Shown here one piece after another: positions 11,333-21,018 of a DNA stretch of 64,000 nt (within the stretch, counting starts at the first letter, position 1; each line of letters opens with the position of its first letter). The DNA lies in assembly GCA_024138015.1 (NCBI GenBank), contig JAMXBB010000009.1:38585787-38649786 (forward strand), given 5' to 3'. The stretch comes from Lumnitzera littorea (Eukaryota; Streptophyta; Magnoliopsida; Myrtales; Combretaceae). A model generated the notes under the pieces. The model had not been told where the DNA came from, did not search any database, and saw only the letters and a program-made list of their open reading frames with translations. The translations under genes were made by a program, and so were the position numbers.

Positions 11333-11655
11333 CTGATGAGATCAGCAATGGAGATAATCTTCAAGTTCTCAGCTTGTGCAAATTGACAGAGTTTTGGTAA
11401 CCTGGCCATAGAACCGTCATCATCAACTATTTCACATAATACTCCAACAGGATCTAATCCAGCCAACATAGCAAGATCAACGGAAGCTTCTGTGTGCCCA
11501 GCTCTTTTAAGAACTCCTCCTTCTCTGTACTTCAGGGGAAAAACATGACCAGGACGAACAAAGTCTGTAGGTAATGAGTTTCTGGAAGCAAGATCCAGCA
11601 CCGTCTTTGCTCTATCATGGGCTGATACACCTGTGGTGGTTCCCCATTTTGCGTC
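11333..11655 (-). CDS. RIBA: RIBA exon: C-terminal half of DHBP synthase domain
   Basis: The exon encodes most of the second half of 3,4-dihydroxy-2-butanone-4-phosphate synthase, which converts ribulose 5-phosphate to the four-carbon riboflavin precursor plus formate. Conserved blocks in order are GTTTGVSAHDRA, RPGHVFPLKYREGGVLKRAG, GHTEASVDLAMLAG, GVLCEIVDDDGSMARLPKL and ISIADLIR. The acceptor is TTTAAG|GAC at 11656 and the donor is ATCAG|GTATTT at 11332. It begins in phase 0 and ends with two bases of an Arg codon completed by the exon at 1179. No stop or frameshift is present. RAGHTEAS and the following acidic residues are intact, so the domain may be active. Confidence 0.93.
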
Positions 11656-12087
11656 CTTAAATAAAATATAATCAAAATTGATACAGTGGAAAATGATTTC
11701 TCTAATTTATCTCCATGCGTCAAGTACTTTTACAAAGGCCATTAGATGTAAACTTAGAAGGAAATCAACATTCAGTTGTGGAACTCTAAACCCTTTTTTA
11801 GCAAGAAAAGCCCCCATATTACCGCTGCTACTCCACAAACAAAAATTAAAAACTTAATAATTATATGATCTTAGCATGAGGTATGCAGCAAATCGAAACC
11901 ACTGCTGTTTTAACACAAAAACCCCTCACTTTTTTCACAGCATATTAATTGCTAGACTAGGCACTGAAAGTGATGAGTCACTTTTTGCAAGCTTAAGAAT
12001 ATTCAAGTTCCGGTTTGAATCAAGCTTGTCAACAAAACTATGAGAAATAACTGCAAAGTTCATTGAAATAGCAAAAGATATATATAC

Positions 12088-12309
12088 CACTGATACAGTA
12101 AAAGCAGTGCAAAGTTTTTCCTCATTCTCCTTTTGGGCCACCATCAAAGGCAGTTGCAACCTCTCCAAGTCGTCTCCTTTCATGCTCACACATACTATCC
12201 CAGTTCCGTGTTTAACAATGAAGGCCATGAACTCAGGTGTTACCTTTGACGCTGCCATTATGAGGTCTCCCTCATTCTCTCTGTCTTCATCATCTACAAC
12301 AATTACTAA
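12088..12309 (-). CDS. RIBA: RIBA exon: N-terminal half of DHBP synthase domain
   Basis: Seventy-four codons open with LVIVVDDEDRENEGDLIMAA, which contains the acidic metal- and substrate-binding motif of DHBP synthase. They continue through FIVKHGTGIVCVSMKGDDLE, LQLPLMV and NEEKLCTAFTVSV. The acceptor is TTTTTACAG|TTAG and the donor is TCAGTG|GTATAT. Both exon ends are in phase 0. The exon is uninterrupted and conserved in all visible catalytic positions. The 221-bp intron that precedes the previous exon's donor and the 432-bp intron that follows show nothing unusual. Confidence 0.93.
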
Positions 12310-12424
12310 CTGTAAAAATACCCTGAATTAACAGAATAATTTCAATACCACACAGCTTTCCCATCCATAAGACAAGTGATGCAAATAAAGCATGGCATAA
12401 TCATCTGATGTCATAAGAACCAAC

Positions 12425-12782
12425 CTTGCCATTCCGGATATCTTCAATTGCTTCAGGAATGGAGGAAAATCCTTTGGTTGGTCGATCCAGGTTATATTCA
12501 TCATCATTAGAAAAGAAATTACTTGTATTAGGTATTATTTCAGCAGCAAGTGTTCCAAAAGCAACGCCATCAGTTTGTAGATCTGGTTTTTCCTGGTCGA
12601 CTCTGTCTTTTCCAACTGCACCATTGTTATTTGGAAACAAGTGCAGATAACCCTCCCCAGAAAGCATGGCATATCTAGCTCTTCCAATAGCTTTTGAACT
12701 AATAAATGATGTGCTTGGAATGGCCAAGAACTGTCTGGGATTGTATCCATACAACGTAAGCATGTATAACGAGCCATTAAAC
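12425..12782 (-). CDS. RIBA: RIBA 5' exon: transit peptide and N-terminal region
   Basis: The main frame runs from Met at 12763 (MLTLYGYNPRQFLAIPSTSF) to PEAIEDIRNGK|GT at 12425. The start is rich in Ser, Arg and Lys with few acids, as in plastid transit peptides. It is followed by a variable acidic linker and then FSSIPEAIEDIRNGK, the block just before DHBP synthase in plant RIBA proteins. The exon probably begins at 12782 after the acceptor GCGAAAG. An upstream ATG at 12777-12775 (MARYTCLR…) sits in a favourable position but in another frame. The frame used downstream therefore either starts at 12763 or there is a one-base difference between 12763 and 12750. Confidence 0.8.
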
Positions 12783-13148
12783 CTTTCGCAGGTAAAAGCA
12801 AAAACCAAAAGTTAAAAAACAACAATAACTAGTCATGGATTTTCTCATTCACATGTAATTATGACTATGCAAATGATAAATGATAGATTGAATCATCCAT
12901 ATATTATGGTATGAATTTATTATTCATCAAATTAAATTCTTTGATAATATATTTCTGGACACAACAACACAAAAATATCTTGAGATGTTCATGAGTGAAA
13001 GCATGACATAAGAATGATCCATGTTGTCTATTGTTTACATGTATTTGCTCTATTCATTCATCTTTCAATAATCAGCAATGATCCAAATTCATAGATTCTC
13101 ACACTAGAAATTAGAGAAAGTAACAAGAATTAGGGTTTCTCAAATTAC

Positions 13149-13200
13149 CTGAGCTCAACCTTAGTCCAGTTGCTACTGAATTAGACTTGCAAAGTTTGTT
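13149..13200 (-). other. Possible 5' UTR exon of RIBA
   Basis: On the minus strand, CTTTGCAAGTCTAATTCAG… ends at GAGCTCAG|GTAATTTG (donor at 13148). A 366-bp intron would then lead to the acceptor before 12782. The segment has in-frame stops and no useful ATG, so it would be untranslated. Only the donor and spacing support it. The poly-T run at 13199-13212 lies just beyond it. Confidence 0.35.
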
Positions 13201-14540
13201 TTTTTTTTTTTCCCGACTTCTCCCCAAACTTAGCTATCTTCCCTTTTATATGTTTCTGCTACAACTGAAATAACCAATTAGCATTCTAGAAACTTACCCC
13301 AACCATGCCAGCTCATCAAGTGCCACATCAGCACCAAACAACTTCACCAACTAAAGATTGCCCCTGACTTATATACTATTCTATTATAGACACTACACAC
13401 ACTATTCGATACAATACACCACCAGAACACCCCACACAACAAAACATACATTTACACGACACAACACATTACACACAGCACTCAGAACACTACACACAGC
13501 ACACAGAACAACACGCACAGCATACCACCAAAACATCCCCACACAATGCACACTACACAACACATATACTCTACAACTATTTTACTTCAACACCAGCTCC
13601 CCTTCTTCTCTTATAAACACGTGTAATTGGAGCTGCTACTCTTGGTATTCTATCACAAATCGTCTCATTTCCCTCTTTCCATTCATTTTCCATAATTTCC
13701 ATCTCCAGTCATGCGATCATAAATTCATGCCTACTTACAAGAAGAAAATTCTGTTGCAATCTCTGAATAAGCAAAATGGCAATTATGACCAAGAATCTTC
13801 CACATTCAAATTGGTAATATACTTAATAAAAATTAAAAACATCCACAATCACATATCAAATTATCATAAAAATGGAAAATTCCTGAAAATTCAATTCTAA
13901 GGTTGACATTAACCAAAATCCTTCAAGCTGATATAAGAATTGCCTGATCATTGTAAGTTAACATTCTTATCAAATTTTATCCTAAGAAATCTCAAAGAAT
14001 CTCAAATATCAACTGGAGAAGAGAGTACAGCACACTACAATATAACAAAGGAGTTCACATGAGGGGACTTCACCGTAACATACTCTTAGATGTTACAACT
14101 CTCATACAAACATGTTAAAAGTAAAATCTTTTTAGAAAAGAAATACAGTTTTAATCTACGATGCAGTTATATCTCCATGAACACCGAAAAAACTTCCTTC
14201 ACCCCCACTTGACAGCAATTCTTTTCTTTCTTGTTCAAATTATCTTTAATAATCTGTTCTCCGGATCCTGTACGGTGACACTAAAAGAAATGGTGCGACA
14301 CGAATATCCTTTTATCATGATATTCACTGTAAGCTAAGCATTTGAATTACGACACACAGATGTAAATAGGTTATGATACATAGAACTGAAGGAACTCTTC
14401 CCCGTTCATTTCCTTAAGTGAACCTAGAATTACGCAATTCGAATGTTCTTCTGCAGAAAGTAATCAAAAAGCATTTCTACCAAGAATGATACATGACAGC
14501 AAACTTTATGCGTGCACATGGCATAGATTAAATATACGAA
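13201..14540. other. Upstream flank of RIBA, CA-rich block at 13375-13570
   Basis: A low-complexity region near 13375-13570 is built from ACACAACAC, ACACAGCAC and similar words on the plus strand. The long plus-strand frame across it is repeat-driven. The rest of the flank shows no gene. The RIBA promoter should lie in this interval or close to it, but I could not pick a convincing TATA box. Confidence 0.4.
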
Positions 14541-14541
14541 A

Positions 14542-14748
14542 CTATAATAACTTTACATACGTGCATATAGATATATACCCCCCGTGGTGTTTTGGAGGGG
14601 GGGTGGGGTGGTGGGGGTGGGGGATGTGTTGTGGTTGGAGGGGCGGGGGGTGGGGGGTTTTAGAGAGAGAGAGAGGGAGGTGGTACCGGATACGGGAGAG
14701 AGAGACAGGAGCAAAATGGAGAGGACTGAGTGCCATGGCGTCCAACAT
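14542..14748 (-). other. CT-rich ORF, possible first exon; G-rich tract
   Basis: On the minus strand an ORF opens MLDAMALSPLHFAPVSLSRI and continues through CT- and C-rich sequence. The N-terminus is Ser/Leu/Arg-rich and lacks acids after residue 3, like a plastid transit peptide. The second half is a proline/histidine low-complexity product. On the plus strand the same block (about 14586-14660) is G-rich with many runs of three or more G, followed by a GA microsatellite at 14663-14680. It could be a 5' leader or first exon of a gene on the RIBA strand, or chance. No link to RIBA is demonstrated. Confidence 0.25.
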
Positions 14749-14809
14749 GTTAGAGATGAGCAGCGAGTGGTTTCTTCTCCCTGTGGGTAGTGAATGGGTA
14801 TGATATGAC

Positions 14810-16690
14810 AGCGTCGGTTTTTATTTTGTTTGGCAACGGCAAAATAGTTCTTCTATCCGGAACTCCGAATTTTATATCAACATGGGTACTTTCCAAAAAA
14901 AATAATATTACGAAAAGGGACTTTATATTAAAAATATTAAGAATATGTTATAGTAAAAATGCATACTATTATTTTTTATATGTTTAAATTGAAAATACAC
15001 GCACTATATGCACCCTCGATATAACACATATAAATACTCCAATTCATGCGATCAGAATTTATTTTCACCTCAACCAAATTTTAAAATATCTAAAACACCG
15101 AGAAAAGTAGAGAAAACCTAAAGTTAAAGTTACTGTCCAATTTTTTACACTAATATACGTTTGAAACAAGTAATAATTGATAACTTGCATTCACAATTTT
15201 TTTTTTGTAATCTCAATAATAATCCACATTATGCACTTTATTTTTTTAGAAAAAAAAATTATTACTATATTACATATATTGAGTAGTCATAAAAATACCA
15301 TAGGTTGTGTAAATTATTGATATTTTATAAAAATTTATTATATTTTATCTATATTAACACATTTTTTTTGTTTCGATAAATAAATTATACAAACGTAGAT
15401 GTGAAAAATTTTAGAATGTAGATTGAAATTATTATATATATATAAAATAAAAACTTTACTGCATCTTCTAAGAATTGATTATATTCAATTAAATCTTTTC
15501 CGTTATTATCATTAATTTTTTGAGATATTAAACATTTATTATTATTTTATTGTTTTTAGTAAATGGCCTTGCGTGTCTGAGAACTCAGATGGCATACGAA
15601 ATCCTCGCCTGTTCTTCTGATTGGTCCTAGTTTCCAACCAATATACTGAAGAATCCTTTGATATATTAGAATATTTTATTAATTATTATAATCCAGAATA
15701 TTTTCTACTCTTCTAAATAACCAATATAATCTATGAAAACATTCAAGAAAAGTAATACAATCTTGTAAATAAGTATAGAACAATTCTATATCTTGTTTGT
15801 TTTCACAAAAAGGATTATAATCTATAAATATAAATATTAATATCAGTTACTATTAACAATCAAAGTATAATACCACTCAAGAAATTCTATTGTACTATCA
15901 AAATAATTATAAGCATGAATATCAACAACAGATTGTGACATAAATATGTAAGCAATGTATAAATAAAACCACTACAGGTTAGTAAGGTTTTATGTAAAAA
16001 CCTTTAAAGGCGGTAATACCGGCTGATTATGGGGTTTTATTCAACTAATAATTAAATAGACAAATAAGATCTCATAAAATTACACCCAAATTAATTAGAG
16101 ATTCCCCATACGAGATGTAATGTAAAAGAAGAATTAATTAAACTGAAATTTTATTAATTGAAACTAGTTTGTACAAAATACAAGAGCATATACTGGAAAG
16201 AAATATTGAAAATTTTTGGAAATATTAAGAGGTAATGTCTCTACCTTAAGAACCAAGGAATAGAAAAAAGCAAATAATTAACTTCTTGGGAAAGTATTTG
16301 ATTAACAAAATTGATTATTGGAAGCAAAATCGGAAGTAGGGAAAGATACTGTGTAGAAGGACAAAGAAAAAGAGATGAGAGAGAGAAGAAGAGAAGAGAT
16401 AAAAGAAGAGATGAGAGCAAAGAGGATGAAAGAGAAGAAGAGGTTTTGTATCTGTTTTCCGACTTACCTCGAATGATGAATGAGGTTTGTTTTTATAATG
16501 GAAAATTCTAACCAGTTACTGTTATGAACAGTAAAATTGTGGCCGACAGGTTATGTGGAAATGATTAATTATTAAGATATTTTACTATATAAACAATAAT
16601 ATGTCAGATAGTAGATGCTAACAACATTTTGCACTGTGGTACATGTATACAAACAAGTATCTGTATTTTACAGTGCAAAAATTGCATTAC
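14810..16690. other. AT-rich intergenic DNA
   Basis: I found no recognisable gene. A Lys/Arg/Glu-rich plus-strand ORF at 16311-16511 comes from a GA-rich repeat. The part next to 16696 may be the 3' flank of the caulimovirid ORF, but no feature proves that. Confidence 0.4.
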
Positions 16691-16695
16691 AATAT

Positions 16696-18085
16696 TCACG
16701 GATCTCCTAAATCTATCCCATAGCAGTCATCTTCACTTGTATTTTCGCTGTGGTAAGATGTTGAGTCCGATTCTAAACTTGATCCCTAGGTTGATTCGTT
16801 GATATTTACTAATGCCACTTCCAGAATCTGTTTTGTTTTATCTAGAGAACTTGCACTTGCTAGAGAAGAAATTAAAAATCCCCTATTATGGTATTGTGGG
16901 TTTGAGACCTTGGATAACAGTATTAAGGAATTAGTTTTAATCCAATTTAGAATTGTATGCTTTTCAAGTCTATTCTAGATTTTGAAATTATCCACCATTT
17001 GACTTTATACATTTTGACTAAATTGGTTGTGTTTGATGTCCGATCGATTTGCAATCAAACCACCATGCCATGATTCAAGATACTCCAATATAAACAAAAT
17101 ATAACATTTCCTTTTGAAAATTTTTCTCATGAGATGTTGGTTTATATTCTTTCATGAAAGCGTTGAATCCTTCTTTGGCATTTTTATGAATGATTTCAGG
17201 AACTGCACCAAATTGTTCCCACCAGTGTGTAAACCAGTTGGGAATGTTTATGGAAGAACAATTATAAAAAAATATTAGCCAAGTATGTGATCCTTTTGGA
17301 TTCATTTGATAGAAAACATTCCACCAAGCTTGCTTATAATCATAATAATTATAAGTAGCTCGATGACTTGGCTGTGCTGAAAAAGGTTCTATATTGAGTT
17401 TTATTGGGGTTGTTGAATGAGTTTGTCATTCTTTCAAACTGATTATTCTTAAAATCCTGGCTATAGAATAGCTAATCATCTCTTCTTTTTCAAAATGTTT
17501 AGATCTTATTGATTCAGTTTCGGTTAAGACCTTTTCATAAAATTGGATTGGCTTGTAAATATCATATGGTACATAATAAAAATCTTTTGTAAAATTTTTT
17601 CTTACAAATTCAAAGAGGTCCTCTTATGATAAGTTTTCTTCTACAGAAAAAACATATCTAAAAATAGGTTTTATGAAAAATTTTGACCTTTGATTTGAAG
17701 GTATTATTGCAGAAGATGCAGAAGTTGCTACTTCTGTTATTTATATATTCTGATTTTTTTCTTTGAGTTTCTATTCGCTGAGGAATCTCAAGCAACATTG
17801 GAATTTCAATTTTTGATTGTAAAACCATTGAAATTGTTTTAAGCAATTCAGGAGTAGGTTTCATATTTGCTAATTTTGAAAGAATATCATTGGATTGAAT
17901 ATTGGAGATGAATTGGTTATTTGATGATATTGGTTTCGAGGTCCTAAAGAGAATTCCTTTTTTATTGTTAAAGGAGTGTTAAATGATTTACAAACATCTA
18001 ACTATGATTTGATATTGGTTAACCCTTTATTTGAGGTTGAAGGAATTTTTTCTTTTCCTTTATCCTTTTCTTTCTTGGAAGACAT
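16696..18085 (-). pseudogene. Endogenous caulimovirid second ORF, broken
   Basis: Read on the minus strand, the ORF starts at 18085 (MSSKKEKDKGKEKI) and would end at the stop at 16696-16698 after an acidic tail (SENTSEDDCYGIDLGDP). Intermediate segments keep protein-like words: FYYVPYDIYKPIQFYEKVL, then SYSIARIL near 17450, then IPNWFTHWWEQFGAVPEI at 17075-17305. There are several stops and frame changes. Lysine-rich start, Trp/Phe-rich middle and acidic end resemble proteins found with endogenous plant pararetroviruses, where their function is unknown. Assignment to the same virus as 30536-34760 is inferred from strand, position and order. Confidence 0.55.
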
Positions 18086-18427
18086 CTCCCTACAAGAATT
18101 CACAACTAAGTGTAGACACCTAATTTTTGCCCCTCTGTAATCTTAATTTTTATTTTTACAAAAAGAGTCCTAATTCAAAAATAAAAATAAAAAAAATTAA
18201 TAAAAGATAAAAATAATAAAAAATTAACAAATAATGAAAATACCAAAAAAATAAGAAAAGAAAAAATTATTATAAAAGAGTTTTGTAGATTTTTAAGAAG
18301 TAACTTATATTAGGAACAAATAGTTTTAGTTTTAGTTTTAGTTTTAGCTTAGTTAAAAAATTTTATTTTTGAACCAAGTAATTTAAGTATAACTTGATTA
18401 TACTGAATGTCAAGGCATAGGTTAACG

Positions 18428-18491
18428 ACCTAACGGATAAGTATTGAGGTATTTGAATTGGATTTAATTTAAGGTCATGGGTTCGAGTCTT
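18428..18491 (+). promoter_or_regulatory. tRNA-like A-box/B-box module in LTR 1
   Basis: ACCTAACGGATAAG (18428-18441) resembles a pol III A box. GGTTCGAGTCT at 18480-18490 closely fits the B-box consensus GGTTCGANTCC. The spacing of about 40 bases is normal for tRNA genes. No full cloverleaf was found. The other two Tat LTRs in the window carry a module at the equivalent position. Confidence 0.45.
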
Positions 18492-19079
18492 TGTAGACAT
18501 CTATGTTTATATTTTTCTATATTTGCAAAAGTGAGATAAAAACGGAATTTATATCTGATTAAATCATTTGAATTTAGTTTGATCTTATTAAATTAAATTT
18601 AAATTAATTCAGATCTAATTTAATTGTTATCGAATCAGATACAATAGATATAACTAGATATGATTTGATTTGATTTTAACCTTAAAAACACACATACACA
18701 TGCATATAAAAGAGGAGACACATCAAGGAAAGACATCACACACATCCACCGACTAAAAAAGCCAACCCCTTACTAACCACCCATCCATTCGCAGTAGCAA
18801 AATAGAAACTCCAAACACAACCAGTCAACAATCCGCTTTCGAATGACAACAAAACAGAAACTCCACATACATACGCTACAGACCACGCACGGATCATCAA
18901 CACTGACCCTCACACCACGCTGACAGCATACACATAGCACCTGACTCCTTGCAAGCCGTAACCATGCTAACAGCACATACACAACACTGACCCTCATACC
19001 ACGCCGACAGCATACACACACGCTGATCAAGTTCTTTCCTAACAACAGCCCACTACAGCATCGATCCGCATAACCTACG

Positions 19080-19275
19080 GCAACAGGACAGCAGCAAACA
19101 GGACAACAGTACAGTGGATAGCAATGAACAGGACAACAGCAAGGTGGAAGGCAGCAAGGCAGACAGCAGCAAAGTGGACAACAGCGAACAGGACAGCAGT
19201 AAGGCGGACAGTAGTACAGCAGATAGCAGCGAACAGGACAGTAGTAAGGCGGACAACAGCGAAGCAAACTCAGAC
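19080..19275 (+). repeat. CAG/GAC-rich minisatellite inside LTR 1
   Basis: The tract is made of degenerate units of GAACAGGACAGCAG, AAGGCGGACAG and GCAGATAGCAG. It creates a Ser/Asp/Lys-rich open frame on the plus strand and a Cys/Leu-rich one on the minus strand. Neither looks like a gene. Confidence 0.75.
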
Positions 19276-20385
19276 AAAACTCTGACGCCAGTAGCCACAC
19301 GCAACAACAACTCCGTTATACGCTGGCCATCGTCCTTCACCACGTAATCAAGAAGTTCAAGTCCGTTTCTTTTCAGTTTCGAAATTGTTTGTTTAATTGT
19401 TTATTTATTATTGTTATATTATTATTATTATTATTATTTAAATCTTTAGTTATTGAATATACTATATACAAATATGAGCATATTAGTTTTAGGAGATTTT
19501 ATTCTTAGTCTTTTATATATAGATAATTGTTTAATAATAATAATATATGTATATGTATATATTAATTTAGGTATTCTTCTTTTAACATTAGTTTTCTTGA
19601 TTAGATAAATTAAGTATTGATTTAAGTGAATGTATATTATATTTTAGTTTAGGAGTTGTTAGGATTAGTTATTTCTATTAAGATTTGATCTTATTTAAGG
19701 ATTTATCATATAGAAAGTTGTTTTTTTTAAATAAAAGTTAATAAAAAAATCCTTTTTAAATTTTAGGACTTTTAACGAAATTTTTTTTATAGAACAATAA
19801 TATTTAAGAGTTAGGACCCCTTTAGATTTTTTTTAAAATAAACCGAATAAATTAAAAACGTAAACTCGAGCAGTTTTTAAAATTAAAATAAATCAACACA
19901 TTAAAGATTTTTTAAAAGAACTACGATCGTCTGATCCCAATTAGCGGGTACGTAAGCACCTTCGGGTTAACGATAAAATATGTAGAAACTTAGGTTCTTT
20001 TTTTCTTTTAATTTTTTATTTATTTATTTTTTCTTTAAAAATATTATAATTAGAAAAATAATCATAATTTCGGTAAGTAGATAATGATATCCGTTAGGGT
20101 TTAATAGGTTAGCCCTGAATTCAGAACCCTCTGGTTCTTCATTCAAATTGAAATAAAAAACAAGTAGCCAAATCGTAATCAATCCACCTAATTGATTACG
20201 GTTTCTTTCATTTTTCTCAAATCCGGTCGGGTGGCGACTCCAAAAATTATTTTCAATAAAAAAAAACCAAAATTTCTCAATTTCTTTAGTCGAAGATTAA
20301 TATTAAATAGGTTAGGGTTTATTATTAATCGAGAAATGAGAAATTAATTTTAAATAAAGGAAACCAAAAAATCGGGCTCAACAAT

Positions 20386-20405
20386 TTGGCGACTCCACTA
20401 GGGAC
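20386..20405 (+). other. Primer-binding site of Tat element 1
   Basis: TTTGGCGACTCCACTAGGGA directly follows the LTR. This is the type of primer-binding site, complementary to the 3' end of a tRNA-Arg, common in Tat/Ogre elements. The tRNA identity is from memory of the group. Confidence 0.7.
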
Positions 20406-20639
20406 GCTAAAGGGCTAGCTACTAGAAGTTACCGAAAATAAGATTATTTTTTTTTTTAAAAAAGATAAAATAATAAAAATTAAAAAAAAAAGAACTTGGG
20501 TATGTTATTTTATGTATTTGTTTATTTTATTTATTTGTTTTTTACTAACATTTTTTTTCTTTTGCTGTGTCAGTTTATTTAAGGGGATAATTTTTGGGGG
20601 TTTTACTTTTATTCTATTTTTTTGCATCGTAAATGCATG

Positions 20640-20780
20640 GTAGATATGGTCAGAATCAGGCCGTCTTAAGACCCTAGGAGGGGGGCCATTGTGTAAGTTT
20701 CAGATGTTGTAAGGCAACCACCTTCCGAGACCAATCAAGCTACTCCACTCAAGTTTAAATGCGACTACAGAACCGTTACT
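20640..20780 (+). other. Conserved leader segment of Tat element 1
   Basis: GGTAGATATGGTCAGAATC…TTAGGACCCTAGG-type sequence with a G-run, then TCAAGCTACTCCACTCAAG, is shared in order with 49925-50060 of Tat element 2. It lies between the primer-binding site and ORF1. A packaging or dimerisation role is possible but only inferred. Confidence 0.5.
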
Positions 20781-21018
20781 TTGAAAAAACGTGATAGTTG
20801 TAGAACTTGAGGACCTTTAGAACCTACCCTTTTGCATTATACAAAACCTTTTTTCAAAAAAAATTACAAGAACCTATGATGTGGTAAACCTAAATGGATA
20901 AAGGCAGTTGTGAAGTTGTGATTATAGTTGTAATATTTCCTTAAATAATTTGTAATAATTTTTATGTAAAGTTTAGATTATGTTGTAATTGTAATTTTGA
21001 TTTTGATTTTAATTAGTC

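Larger units (their letters stand above)
18111..20384 (+). repeat. 5' LTR of Tat element 1 (2274 bp)
   Basis: It begins TGTAGACACCTAATTTTTGCCCC and ends GGGCTCAACA, directly before the primer-binding site. The start resembles the LTR starts of Tat element 2 (47829 and 56931). It includes a tRNA-like A/B-box module (18428-18491) and a CAG/GAC-rich minisatellite (about 19080-19275). ORFs predicted within it are repeat artefacts. Confidence 0.85.

Noticed and set aside
12426..12825. Other-frame ORFs overlapping the RIBA 5' exon
   Set aside because: The frame with FSSIPEAIEDIRNGK matches the family and splices in phase. The others are shadows.
13358..13900. 180-codon ORF, Thr/His-rich
   Set aside because: Its first half is a CA-rich repeat and the rest has no recognised domain, so it is likely a chance frame.
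14486..14803. Plus-strand Gly/Trp-rich ORFs
   Set aside because: They are translations of the G-run and GA-repeat block, with no protein-like composition outside it.
16311..16511. Arg/Glu/Lys-rich ORF
   Set aside because: It is produced by a GA-rich low-complexity tract.
18428..18491. Calling the LTR A/B-box module a functional tRNA gene
   Set aside because: No acceptor stem or full cloverleaf could be formed, so only a tRNA-like module is reported.
18773..19347. Long ORFs on both strands (Cys-rich on minus, Ser/Asp-rich on plus)
   Set aside because: Both come from a CAG/GAC minisatellite in the Tat LTR, and overlapping frames on both strands are typical of such repeats.
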